This document shows, in pieces, positions 49,471 to 60,926 of a stretch of 64,000 bases of DNA. The DNA is from Athripsodes cinereus (taxonomy: Eukaryota > Arthropoda > Insecta > Trichoptera > Leptoceridae). Under the pieces are notes generated by a model. The model did not search any database. It was not told the origin of the DNA and saw nothing but the letters and a program-made list of their open reading frames with translations. The translations under genes were made by a program, and so were the position numbers. The stretch is from NCBI GenBank assembly GCA_947579605.1, contig OX388307.1, positions 7,541,237 to 7,605,236 of the forward strand. The letters are read 5' to 3'. How positions within the stretch are numbered: position 1 is the stretch's first letter; every line of letters starts with the position of its first letter.

Positions 49471-51027
49471 AATATGGATACACAAAATGTAACGGAATAC
49501 ATTGAAAATATAATGAATAGTGTAACACGGAAAATATAATAATACGGGATTTTTGTAAACACACCCCCAATCGCCCTAATTACTAGAAACATAATATGCT
49601 TGTATCATAAAGGCGGAGTCAGTTGACAAAAAATTGAAAAATAAAAGAATGAAATAACTTAAAATGAGTCTAATTCAAGTGTATTATTAAATATATTATG
49701 TCAATGAAAGAGTGTCGATCCAAATTCGTCACTGTATTGCGATATATTCCATAACTTACAGCACAGGAACATGCATAAAGCACGTAAATTTTCATAGAGG
49801 GCATTCAATTCCCTGATAAGCACAATATGTGAGCGGACAGGATTTGTACAGCTAAAGTCGTAAAATATATCAACTAAACAACAATACCAGGAAATGTAGT
49901 TTTACGGTATCGGAGTATAGCATAAAGTATCAGGTTATATTGTTATACCTATAATAATAATAGTATAAATAATTTAATAACTTTTTGATATTATTGTGGA
50001 ATTTTTACCTTATTCACTTAAATATGAGTACCAACAATTCTTCAAAGCATTACAATTATATTTAACCATATAGGTACCTACAGCTAACTGAGCAAGTAAT
50101 CAATATGCACTTCAAAATAATAATTCCTCGAGTTTGTTAGTAAACTCATAGATATAAAAGAGTTTCTTCATTTTAGATTCAACAAAAAAGATTTTCATTA
50201 AGTATTTTTAATAATGTCTTACAGATGTAGTTTTTCTTTTTATTTTCAGTACGAATACTAAAGAAAATTTAATATTTTTATGTTAATTTTTTGAGGGTTA
50301 TTTAAAGACATATCTAGTTAAGCATTTAACTATCCAAGAATGCCTCTATGAATTAATATTTACATTTTATAGAGTATATTGGTAGCTCGATTGTATATTA
50401 CTTTAGTGTCAGATGTGCCTATATGGATTAAAATGTTCATTAAAAAAGTTAATATTGCAAACAATTGAATAAATATAGACACTTATTAGAAATAAAACAC
50501 TTGTTCGATTTTATTGATTGTGAACCGGCTTTCAGGAGCTTTCGCTCTCATCATCAAGCTTTGATCAGTTCAAGATTTTTCCTGAGTAAAGTTGAGTTTA
50601 AAACTAGTGTGTAATAAAATACAGTTACCTACTTGCAAAGGTATTGCAGTATATTGTTCATATTCGCAGCGTTTTATTTATGTATTTAAATGTATAAGTC
50701 AGACGGTAAAATAAATGTGCATCGAGTAGTTTGATTTCTTTATTATTTAATCGATAAAATATTCCAATACATTTTATAGTTTTATGCAACAATGAGTCTT
50801 GTCACAAAATAAAAAAAAACAGTTAGTCATCGTCATCTTATCACGCCACTTCCATTGCGGGGTAGGCAGAAAGTATCGAGCGCCAATTATTTTTTTACAA
50901 CACTCATACAGTTTTCCATCATCCTCTACACACTAGATAGTATACATAGACACGTTTTAATCACATACATATAGTTTATTATTTCTGTTTGAGGTTGATA
51001 TTGCTTGAAACATTTTTTTTTTAGAAA
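49471..51027. other. Intergenic, nothing recognised
   Basis: AT-rich, stops in all frames. A short fragment at 50830-50890 (ATCACGCC, then GCGGGGTAGGCAGAAAG) resembles the minus-strand end of the LINE tail at 61283-61430. Confidence 0.5.
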
Positions 51028-51195
51028 AGATATATCTCGGTTTTTGTTATAAACCCAAATACAACCTTATACACCTTTCACATTAAGCTAAAAGCTTGTG
51101 CCGTGAAAGGGGATTTTGACGGCACCTGGGATCGAACCACGGACCCCTTGTTCCGGAGGCCGAGAGCCGAGACTCTACCTCCAGGCTACCGACGA
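51028..51195 (-). mobile_element. tRNA-derived SINE, second clear copy
   Basis: On the minus strand, box A TAGCCTGGAGG (51178-51188) and box B GGTTCGATCCC (51128-51138) are both perfect. An 8-bp internal duplication (CGAGAGCCGAGA) between the boxes distinguishes it from the copy in Hibadh. The body and the GGGTTTATAACAAAAACC end match that copy closely. Confidence 0.85.
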
Positions 51196-51417
51196 ACTCA
51201 TTGTTGTATTCTCCTTCATTTATAGTTATATCTACAACTTATGTCAATTGCATAAAGATAGATTTTACTGACCGTACTTTGAAAGATTGCGATTAAGCAC
51301 AAGAAAATTCTCTAAATCGTTTATCTATGCATTTAATGATTATTATAAATATTATCTGATGGATTATTTTATCTTTATTTTTTATTGCACTCGCGTGTCA
51401 TAAAATTTTTCATACTC

Positions 51418-51668
51418 ATCTTACACTCCATTCCGTGGAGCACCCGGCAAAGAATTGATCTACCGCTCTTTTCTGTTAGTTATCGAGTGTCCTGTAAAAG
51501 ACAAGTGTTAAAAATACAGATACCTAAATTACATCTTAAATTCAGCGATGAGGTTTGACACCCATCCTGAGTGTCTTATTTTTTTGTTGAAACGGAGAGG
51601 ACAGCTTGCATGTTTGTTACATACAGTTGGTCTGCTGGCTACCGTTGATGCGGGATATGCCGTGATGG
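51418..51668 (-). repeat. Dispersed repeat family D, near full length, cut at its end by a hAT MITE
   Basis: Minus-strand copy with GGAGCACCCGGCAAAGAATT, TCCTGTAAAAGACAAG, TTCAGCGATGAGGTTTGACA and GGATATGCCGTGATGGTA. The hAT MITE at 51676-51899 inserted exactly at the GGTATAGAT following this end, and family D sequence of another copy resumes beyond it at about 51955. Confidence 0.65.
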
Positions 51669-51675
51669 TATAGAT

Positions 51676-51899
51676 CAGTGGTTCCCAAAGTTGACTCGGC
51701 TCCGACCCATCTAGGAATAAATTTCAATTTTGGGACCTACCTTTTAGCTTTTTTTTCTCCAAACATTGCTCTACAATATTTTTATTTAACAATATTTTTT
51801 TATTCATGTCTTATACGGTGGCGAATCGTCCATTAAGGCCCACTCAACATTCGCTCACGACCCACTGGTGGGTCGCAACCCATAGTTTGGGAAATACTG
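51676..51899. mobile_element. hAT-type MITE (224 bp) with 8-bp TSD
   Basis: Ends CAGTGGTTCCCAAAGTTG and CATAGTTTGGGAAATACTG are imperfect inverted repeats. The duplication GTATAGAT is perfect (51668-51675 and 51900-51907). The interior carries GACCCACTGGTGGGTCGCAAC near the right end. Same superfamily and similar ends as the element at 536-729. Confidence 0.92.
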
Positions 51900-51954
51900 G
51901 TATAGATATATCTTACACTGAATAAAACTATGTTAGTTTTCGAGTATCCTCTAA

Positions 51955-52115
51955 AGTCTAAAAGAGAGGTATTCGTAAAACATCACATAATAAGTCATTT
52001 AATATTCACATTCTGTGATGAAGTATGCCAGCCATCCTGAATGTTATTGGCACTCCTATTTATCACATGCAGTTAGTCTTTACTGGCTACCCAAATTGTG
52101 GAAAAGTTGTAATGG
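51955..52115 (-). repeat. Family D fragment
   Basis: Diverged minus-strand copy: TTCTGTGATGAAGTATGCCA, GCCATCCTGAATG, then CAGTTAGTCTTTACTGGCTA and CCCAAATTGTGG. It continues the family D tract interrupted by the hAT MITE just upstream. Confidence 0.5.
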
Positions 52116-52789
52116 AGAAGAAAGACAGATAGACAGGTCTATTCAAATTAGCAAAACTGGCAAGTGGTCTTCGAAAAAGCAATATTACTTAGTAGATATC
52201 TACGAGATAATGAACTCAACAAAAATTGTTAGCATGTTTTCTACTTGAAATAAATTGATATAAATATAAGTCTAAGTAATAAAATTGAAAATGATGCACA
52301 TGTGTGTAGACCTTTAACGTATAAAATACCTAAGTTTATAAAATGAAATAAATTATTATCAACTTATCTTTGAATCTAATCTATAAACTATCCATTTTAT
52401 AAGTTGCCCGATTAAATCTTTAGCAAATAAGATGTCACTCAATACATTTTCTCAAGTACATGCCTAGTTAAAGTTAGGTAGGTACTCAACATAATAAAAT
52501 GACTTATTTATTATATTAATATGAATCAAGTATTATTTAGGTACTTTTTATCTGCTATTTCTGTTACACGTCAGGTGATCAGTGAGTGCGCTCTACTATA
52601 CAACGCCTCTAAGGATTTTTTTTCATTATGTTGTTTAGCTTTGTTTTTTTTACATAATTACTCCACAATACGATTTCATCTCATAACATTTCAACATGTA
52701 TTGCCTTAATTCTTGATATGTTAATAGATTTACATAAATTCCAGAGATTTGTTTAAGAACATGCAGACTTTCCCAGGGCGGGGTGCAAA

Positions 52790-52990
52790 AGGGGGCATCT
52801 ACCCAAAAAAACGACAAAATTAAAATCTGGCGGGGAGGGAGGGAGAGAAATTTTGCGAGTAAACCAAATAACCTAATCATGAAAATTGTGACCTAAAATT
52901 TCGAATTCCTATACCAATTTGCTAAACTGCTGCCTCCTATCAGAGAAAATTCTGGGTACACCTATGCAATCCTCTTTGCCTATCTCATTG
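52790..52990. repeat. Dispersed repeat shared with 44190-44395
   Basis: Shares, in the same order, TTTCGAATTCCTATACCAAT, a G- or C-rich run (GGCGGGGAGGGAGGGAGAG here, poly-C there) and AGAAAATTCTGGGTACACC followed by ATGCA. Non-coding and unclassified. Confidence 0.45.
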
Positions 52991-53764
52991 AGTAAATTAA
53001 TTATGTACTCAGTAATATCAAATTTGTTTGTGCTAGTTTTAATCTCTCTACTGCTGGATAAAGGCTCCTTCAAAACTCATTCACAATTTTCAGCTTCGAA
53101 CAATAAGAACCCACTGTTTCCCCATAACCTGAATTACATTATCATCAGCCCATCTTTTTGACGTCGTCTTTTACTTCTTTTATTTTTCTATGGTCTTCAT
53201 TCCAAAATTTTGGAGATCTGCCTTTCATGTGACCAACTCATTGGCATTTTCGCTTAGGGACTTTGTCAACAATGTTGTTCTTTATTAATTTATCTCTTCG
53301 CGATGGTTCGTACTCCTGTTACAAACACCTCAGCTTTAATTTGTTTACAAATAATCTTAAATTTATACGATTTTCTCCTCGATATTTTCGTGAGTGGAAC
53401 ATTACAGGCAAATAAATAAATGATATATTATTACAGGTATTGTGTTGTATATTATTTATAAATGCAGTTGTCTCTGTTTATTATCACGTGACTAATGTCT
53501 AAATCAGGTAACGAATGTGTGACCGTCTCATTAGCATCACAAGAAACCAACCAATTTCCAGCTATACACAATAATATATACTTGTACAATATATATAAAT
53601 AATATAGAGATGCCAACATGTTCTTATTGTATTTTAAAAAGAATAAATACTATCTAGACTCTAGATAGGTACTCAGATTTGTCTAGAAGTCATACACTTT
53701 TTTCAATGACCTTTTTAGAGTTTCTGTAACGTAGAGATATATATGTCTTGTGGAAGAAGGAAGG

Positions 53765-53890
53765 AAGTAAACCCTGTAAAAAGAGGTTGTCGACACATTG
53801 ATGGTAGAAACTCAAACTTTAAATCGAATGAACCCGAGTTTGAATTCACCTGCTGTTGACCTACTCCACCTTCACGACACAAGTATATTG
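53765..53890 (+). repeat. Diverged tRNA-derived SINE, plus orientation
   Basis: A degenerate box A region ATTGATGGTAGAAACTC is followed by a box-B-like GAGTTTGAATTCACC and the body end CCACCTTCACGACACAAG, which is the reverse complement of the TTGTGTCGTGAAAGG block of the other SINEs. Confidence 0.5.
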
Positions 53891-53932
53891 CTGCTTTCTG
53901 TGATGATATCTAAGGTGTATCTGTGGGTCTAG

Positions 53933-54107
53933 TCAAAACACATTTTAGCGTTACGTTTTCGTTCAAACGTGGACGACATTGCGAGAACGCGTCAATTTTC
54001 GTAGCTACTTGTGTATTTTAGCTACGAAAATTGACGCGTTCTCGCAACGTCGTCCACATTTGAACGAAAACGTACCTAATGCCAAAATGTGTTTTGACTA
54101 GGCCCAC
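53933..54107. mobile_element. Full-length foldback element, family F (175 bp)
   Basis: The arms GTGGGTCTAGTCAAAACACA, TTTTAGCGTTACGTTTTCG and CGTGGACGACATTGCGAGAA, CGCGTCAATTTTCGTAGCTA are matched by an almost perfect inverted copy. The loop is only about 15 bp (CTTGTGTATTT region). The hairpin would have arms of about 80 bp. Relatives are at 28704-28886 and 46017-46101. Confidence 0.9.
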
Positions 54108-54769
54108 TGAATTGATTTCAAATCCAGATTCGTCATGTTTTTTTTTTTTTGAAATATAGATATTTGTTCCCGAATGTCTTTTTTATGGTACGTAAGAGAC
54201 AATTTTCATCAGGTACACGAAGCAACTCCACTGGTCACCGCACTTGTAGGAGATGCCGTGATAGCTTAGATAAAGGAAATGGAAGGGTCGGCCTACATCA
54301 GATTACATCACTATATTATACTGTGTACTTTTTAAAAAATATTATTCCCTGACCGCGACCGGGTAAAAATCTAGAATCTACTTAATAAGAAGTTACTGTC
54401 TAAAATGCGGTTCTGATGAAAGCATCACGAACTAGCGCCTTCACCTGTATCACACAATAGAATATTGTATTTTATGTTACTTGCTTACTTGCTACTGTTT
54501 GCATTGAATGAAGACACGTTTGTTTAACAACCTGTTGCCGAATCCTGCACGGGACAATAAACCTTACGATAAATAATTTTATTTGTGTACAAAACTTATT
54601 ACTGTCTGCAGGAATATATATTATTATTATAATTGGACGACATTAAAGTGTAGTCATTTACGTGCCAAAGCACCTCAAGGATACTGTACAATTATTAAAT
54701 TCTAGGACATCGCATCCATGTCATAATATAAAATACAATATTATATTATGTAACTTTTGCTACTACTAC

Positions 54770-55020
54770 TCTACCATCACGGCATATCCCACAAGTGGGG
54801 TAGCCAGCAGATCAGCTGCACGTAAGAAACATGCAAACTGTCCTTTTCGTGCCAATATAAAATCAAGACATTCAGGATGGGTGGCAAGCCTCATCGCTGA
54901 ATTTAAGATGTAAAATGTCTTATTTTTTTCGAACACCTGCCTTTTACAGGACACTCGAAAACTTACGCAGAAGAGTGGGAGACCAATTCTTTACCGGGCG
55001 CTCCACGGGATGTAACTTTT
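54770..55020 (+). repeat. Dispersed repeat family D, best-preserved copy
   Basis: Runs from CTACCATCACGGCATATCCC through CACAAGTGGGGTAGCCAGC, ACATTCAGGATGGGTGGC, CTCATCGCTGAATTTAAGA, GCCTTTTACAGGACACTCG and AAACTTACGCAGAAGAGTGG to GGGCGCTCCACGGGATG. Useful as the working consensus for the family. Confidence 0.7.
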
Positions 55021-55279
55021 GACGTGAATATATACCTTTATGTGTCCGAGATTACTATAATAGTATCCACGTCAGAAGTCACATTTAATATTATATTGTG
55101 TTAAATTAAATATTTAGGGTGCAATATTATAAATCCACGTCAAGAATGTAGAACGTAATACAATTTTCAATAATGGGTATTTAATAAAATAAAAGGTTTT
55201 TAGGTATCTTCTGAATGTCCTAAGATCCGCAGCCTGCAGAGATAAAATATTCTACTCATCCTAAAAAGAAAAGGATCTG

Positions 55280-55490
55280 CAGGGTTACCCTTGACAAAAC
55301 TAAACACGATCTTAATCTAGTCTTGATCTTGATCATACGACGCACGAAGGGACTATGGTCAAAGACACCGCGCTACCGCTAACGCGCGATCTGTTTGCGT
55401 GTATTTTTGGCCAATAGTCACTTCGTGCGTCGTATGATCAAGATCATGACTAGATTAAGATCGTGTTTAGTTTTGTCAAGAGTAGCCCTG
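55280..55490. mobile_element. Foldback element, family C, with 3-bp CTG duplication
   Basis: Starts CAGGGTTACCCTTGACAAAA and ends with its inverted copy GTCAAGAGTAGCCCTG. The arms are about 90 bp and include AGTCTTGATCTTGATCATAC and GACGCACGAAGGGACTATGG. The bases CTG flank it on both sides (55277-55279 and 55491-55493). A 211-bp non-coding element; the copy at 62698-62897 is near-identical. Confidence 0.88.
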
Positions 55491-55654
55491 CTGTACTCGT
55501 AAACTTTTAAATTTTTCTTTTGTAGAGCTTACACCTCTAAGTACTAAATATTCTAAATACTAAATTACACAGCAATCAACGAATAAGATTAGCTAATTCC
55601 TAAAAATTTTGACGTCTTCATACCGTCTACTTAGACACTTCGAAGCTTAGTATT

Positions 55655-55850
55655 GTCTTTGTCAATGGATAGGTCTCCCACTTTTTTCTGTAGGTTTTCG
55701 AGGCTCCTTTAAAAGGCAGGCGTTCGTAAAATATTATCTGATACCTTTAGTTCAATAATTATGTTTGCAACCCATCCCGATGCCTTATTTTTTTTATTGA
55801 GCACCGAGAACAGCTTCCATGTTTAAAAGGATTGGGATAGTACGGGCATT
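55655..55850 (-). repeat. Family D fragment, minus orientation
   Basis: GGATAGGTCTCCCACTTTTT, TAGGTTTTCGAGGCTCC, TTTAAAAGGCAGGCG, then TTCAATAATTATGTTTGCAA and CCATCCCGATGCCTTA match the family in order. It ends around GAACAGCTTCCATG. Confidence 0.6.
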
Positions 55851-56339
55851 GAACAGGCGCCATTTCGTCCCAATTTTGAATCCAGATGTCCTCCAAATTC
55901 TGTTTAGGTATATTGTTGTAAAATCGACTGGCAGTAACTCCTATGCAGATTGGTTGTTCTGAATAAGTCAATAGATATTCCTATGATAATATCACCTAGA
56001 TTCTTACTTAAATACATAAAAAATAATAAGTAATATCTAAAACAGAACGATTGTTTCAAAACTTTCCAATCAATAAGAATAGAATGCGTTGTGTAGAATA
56101 ATTACTGACTCGATACAAAATTAGAAAGAAATTTGAATTCAAATGCAAAGTAGGCATTCCGATACAATTCCAACGAAATTCAAAATTCAAACGATGTTAC
56201 CTGTACATAAAACATTTTAGCTGCATACACGAAGTGGGCAGGTAGGTAAGTACTTATTCTAATGAAATAGTAATATTGTAAGACAAGATGGTAGATTTGT
56301 GCCTATTTGTCACATTGTTTCTTCACTAGTAGATATTCC

Positions 56340-56405
56340 TATAATACACAATAATGGTCCGATAATAACACACAATATAATACACAATAATGGTCCGATA
56401 ATAAC
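56340..56405. repeat. Two-unit direct repeat
   Basis: TATAATACACAATAATGGTC followed by CGATAATAAC occurs twice with about 5 bp between the copies. Small local duplication, non-coding. Confidence 0.85.
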
Positions 56406-56612
56406 TTTAACTAAGGCCTATTAGCATAATATTGAGTTCGAACGACGATTAGTCTCACATAGACACAATATGTGACATGTGTGTATTTTGTGAAATTGTC
56501 GTCGCTTCGTGTTTAATACATAAGAATATTTATGTTAAATATACTATGTAGTAATTAAATATATGCATCTTGATGTCCATTAATGTCATCCACGTCGCAT
56601 TCCTCAATCCTG

Positions 56613-56675
56613 TAGGGTTACTCTTGACAAAATCTAAATATGATCTTTATCTTAATCTTGTCAAGAGTAGCCCTG
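56613..56675. mobile_element. Minimal 63-bp family C foldback with CTG duplication
   Basis: Begins TAGGGTTACTCTTGACAAAA and ends CTTGTCAAGAGTAGCCCTG; almost the whole element is the two ends. CTG flanks it on both sides (56610-56612 and 56676-56678). The first base is T instead of C. Confidence 0.85.
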
Positions 56676-57204
56676 CTGAAAGACGCCATCTGCCAGCCTT
56701 TCGCCTACACTATACTATTTATTTATATATTATATTATAATTAAAAAAATAATTATAAAATTATAAAAATAATTTCAACACAAACACTGTTTACTTTCAC
56801 TATACTATTTATTATCATTGCTTTCCAATTCTACCGACATGCCACAATCCTTATTGCTGATGAGCCAGTGGTATTAGGTCTGTCTACCTCGCAGGGAATC
56901 GTCCTCTTCCTCTTGTCCCTTTTACGACACCAGTAATAATCAACCTAAACAGCTTGCTACAGAAACTCTAAATATTCTCATTTTTATACCAAATATAAAC
57001 ATACTCGTAGCTAATGTATATTTTTATATTTATTATTAATGGCCTTTCAAATTGGTAATTGGTTAGACAGGAAACTTTGTTAGTCTGTCTTTGGGAAAAA
57101 ATAATGTTTAAATTTGTTATAGTCTATATTTATATGACTGCATGTTCCAAAAAATTTAAATTCATGAAGACAAATGAATAATGTTGTAATTCGTGCCTTT
57201 TTAC

Positions 57205-58060
57205 TTTGTAGAGGGATTTTGCATCACCACGCCGCGCCGGGGCAATTACCTGGAAAAAGCAACCCGTTGAACTGCGTCTGAATCATCCCACCACCACATT
57301 CAGGAGCAGAATGAAAACATTATTGCTCAGGAAGAGTTATGGCGTTCTTGAGATGGTCGTGGATTACTTATCAATTAACGTCATACAAAATAAGTCATTC
57401 ATGTTATAATTATAATGTGATTGGAGATAATCCATCTCTTTCCCGGCTATTTCGGAAATCGGTATTAATTTCCAAGTATTTTTTTAACAAACTATGAATT
57501 TATCCAACCACCTTTTAGCTATTTCGCCACCTTTAGCCACCTTTGGAATATATCCAACGAATCCTCTCTCATTAGTTAACATTAATACAAATATTGAAAA
57601 ACAAATTGTCACAAATAAACTACCTACTTACCTCTCATAATGTTATGTTTTGATTTTCAGATTAACAATTGATTCTGTTTTCGTTAACGACCTTACATAG
57701 ACTAAAGAATCTTCATCTAGAGATCTACAACCTTCGACAAATTCCTCAAGATGCAAGTCAGCTACATGCTATATTCAACGACAGACTTCAAGATAATCAT
57801 ATTTTCTCAAGCCAGCGTGTCTAGGATTCATCATGGACCATGCCATCATCAGCCGTTATTCCAAAAATGAAAATTCGTTAATAAAGAGAGCTATCCGTCG
57901 ACAGTACTGCAATATAAAACACTGTCATGGAATTGCTCTCTTTATGGGCGAGTCGATTTTCTACAACATCACCATTCAAGAACCAAGAATCATCTTCATG
58001 AATTTTCAAGATCCACAATCAAGAATTTGAAAATGGTTGTGTTTTATTTACAGGAATTAT
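57205..58060 (+). other. Possible non-coding transcript or repeat, unresolved
   Basis: A GC-richer block at 57213-57345 follows a possible acceptor (TTTTTACTTTGTAG). A second possible acceptor (TTTTGATTTTCAG at about 57648-57660) precedes about 370 bp of less AT-rich sequence ending near 58030. Frames are short and match nothing I recognise. This could be exons of a long non-coding RNA or pieces of an old transposon. Confidence 0.2.
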
Positions 58061-59516
58061 GTACATGTGGTCTCATATTGTGTTTACGTTCTTTGGACTG
58101 AATTGCCAGTTTTTTTTTTTGTATTAAAAGAGTGTAAATATAAATTTAATTATGTGACATCATCCAATGTAGATCAAATGTTATTTAATTTTCAAAAATA
58201 TACATGACATATTCAATTAATTGTTAAATGTTATTATTATATTTATTTGGGATCACATTATAAATATCTTAATCTTGCAAGTTCCCTTTTGAGATTTAAC
58301 TTATTGGTATAACTAATATTGAATTCACATCTGTTGAGCGTGATTCTAGCTAAATAAAAATATTAATGTAGGTAGCTTTATAAAATTATATAGTACAGTT
58401 TTTATACTTGTAAGTCGCTTAATTCCTGTAGAAAGTGGACATCTCGTTATTCATGTTTTGTTGAAATATTACATTTTGAATTTCATTGTACTGAATCGAG
58501 ATTATTTCCTGAAGGAAGCCTGGGTATACGAGAATAAATGAAGAAATGTTTATGATATATGTACTTATAAGAAAATTCGTAATTGCATTTTTAAAATTCT
58601 CAATCACAAGCAGTGACTGAGATTTGTATGACCAACGTGAAAAAGAAGTCAGAAAGTTAATACAATTTTTGTTTTAATTTATTCACTTTATTCTTTTTGC
58701 ACATCATCATTACATAACAGTGTTAACAAATCAAAACAAAATTTAAAATACTAAGACGATATGCAGTGGCGAGATTATCTCTCTGAAGTGATTTCTTCTT
58801 TTTTTTTATTTGCTTCTTATATTTTTTTCTAATACCTTATTGTCTTCTAATATCTTTTTTATTTGTATTTTATTCTTTTTTACATTGTTTGACAAGGACT
58901 AACTAAATATCTACAGCACACACATATTATATATTAAATTATTATTCTGTTTTTCGACAATTTTTCTTTAATTTTTTCAAAAACGGACGTGGATATTGAG
59001 CCTTTTAATTAATTTCAAAAATGGACGTGGATGTTGATCCTAGATGTGATAAAGCGCTTGTAGTGATATTATTATCACAAAACGGTGTTTAACACATTGT
59101 CAGATTTTAATTACTATTATTTTAATAGGTGTGATAGTTTTATTTTAAACTGTTCATATATGTGCATGTATTTATGTTTAGAGGTAGTACGCTACAACAT
59201 TATGATAACAGTAGGTAATAATCATATAGGCTGTACAATGCCAGCTGAATAAATGACACTAATAATATGTTTGTAATAATTTATTGTTAGTGTCATACAA
59301 AATACATTAATACCTTCTTCATACTTCCATACTATGAACTGTAATAATATTCACATACTCAGCACTCGTTGTCATCTTAAAGATTCTATTTCAGTGGTGA
59401 ACAAACGTGATTTTTACTCAATTTCTACAGTAAGGGATATTATAAAGTAGATAGGTAATAATTATTTTTTATAGTAACTTATAACACACTAATTTAGTCC
59501 GACTGACACTATACAC
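58061..59516. other. Intergenic, nothing recognised
   Basis: AT-rich. One short direct duplication near 58978-59035 (AAAAACGGACGTGGATATTG and AAAAATGGACGTGGATGTTG). No genes or clear transposons. Confidence 0.5.
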
Positions 59517-59977
59517 ATGATCTAGGGTTTGTGTGTTCACATTGTGAAAAGACATTTTTAACATATATGTATGATATTAACAAAACACTTCTTCTTCGCC
59601 CTTGCCTTTATCCCATTTACTTGGGGTCGGCTCTCCTAGTCCTCATCTTCCAAGTTTTCCGGTCCCCTTCGTCCTCCGAACGTAACTTTGCCTCCTTCAT
59701 GTCCCTGGCAATTGTGGACATCCAGGTGGTCACTGGTCTGCCTGGTCTTCTGGGTCCTACTTCTACGTCCATTGTCTTTTTGATCATGTTATTAACAAAA
59801 CACTATTGTTTTTACTTTCTCTTGAAAATATGTCTTGTTCTCTTGAAAATGTCAAGCTAACTTGACGAAAACGCTTGAGTAATAAAATCAATAGTGAAAA
59901 GAAAACAGTGGTTTGTGTAAACATCAAATATGTTTCAAATGTCTTTTCACCATGTGAACACACAAATCCTAGATCAT
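59517..59977. mobile_element. Inverted-repeat element split by a LINE tail
   Basis: The left end ATGATCTAGGGTTTGTGTGT, TCACATTGTGAAAAGACAT is the inverted copy of the right end ATGTCTTTTCACCATGTGAA, CACACAAATCCTAGATCAT. Without the 201-bp insertion and its duplicated 14-bp target, the original element is about 246 bp. Non-coding. Confidence 0.87.
59590..59790 (-). mobile_element. 201-bp LINE 3' tail with 14-bp TSD
   Basis: Flanked by the perfect duplication ATTAACAAAACACT (59576-59589 and 59791-59804). On the minus strand it encodes MDVEVGPRRPGRPVTTWMST, IARDMKEAKL, DRKTWKMRTRRADPK-stop, then a short UTR and an AAG-repeat tail. This is the C terminus of an RTE-type LINE, severely 5'-truncated, inside the inverted-repeat element. 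Confidence 0.9.
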
Positions 59978-60926
59978 TTAAATAATAACTGAAAAAGACG
60001 CTTGGTGTCAATCATCCACCATCACGTATCTCTTATCCAAATCAAATAAGTTTATGTAAATAAATTCACATCAAAATGGAAGAACTTGAAAAAATAAAAA
60101 GTGAAATAGAAATAACGCGAAAATCCAGATTAAGTGCACAAATGGATTACTTTCTCTCAATGTGGTTTTAATCAGTCTTAAATAAAATATCACAAAAATT
60201 TTATACATCACCAAAAAAAACTGCGGTTTAAATTCTTATGGTACCTTTAGCAATATCGGATTGCCTATTTTCAAAAAGGCAGCAAGAAGATATTCGTTTG
60301 ATGTTAAAGAATTTAAATTTAGAACGCTTCGAAAGCATGTTAGTCCGTATTACATTTTTTTAATAACTAGAAATTGAGGAATATCTAGGAGTCATTATCA
60401 GTAAATATCAAATGAAATAGCTATTTTATACATTTATCATCACACACGGCGTGAGCCTTTTACGTGAATGATTAAAAACAAATTGACAGACAAAAACAAA
60501 CAATAGGTATATATGTTAACAGTTTCAGGTAGGTACCAAATTATTGTAAAGTGCATGTATAAAGTAAAGTGTGTGTATGTAAAGTGTATGTATGCCTACT
60601 TGCAAAATTTTGGGACAGTAATAGAATTTCGCCTAGTAAAGATAATGATAATTGTTCGAAAACTGTTGGTTGGAAAGCTCTGCGCATTAGTATGGAGTAC
60701 CTAATATTGTCTCCACAACTGATTAAATAAGAGAATATTCATAAGTTTACAGTCATACGAGTACATTATTATACTATGTAGGTAGGCAGAAATAATTATT
60801 ATAAAACATTGGTAGTACGTTGATCAAGACTTGAAAAGAAATTCTTACATATTGTCATATGTGTTGCTACTATTAGGAATTATGATGAAATAACTTCCTA
60901 TTTACTTCTTCTCTAACCATCCTGAG
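59978..60926. other. Intergenic, nothing recognised
   Basis: AT-rich; a short GTATG-type run near 60550-60590. No gene or repeat boundary seen. Confidence 0.5.

Noticed and set aside
57833..58030. Frame starting MDHAIISRYSKN as a secreted or regulatory small protein
   Set aside because: No signal peptide or known family, and the surrounding sequence has stops close by in the same frame. Kept only as part of an unresolved region.
59531..59860. A 109-codon plus-strand frame as a gene
   Set aside because: It runs antisense through a minus-strand LINE tail that has its own exact target duplication and MITE flanks.
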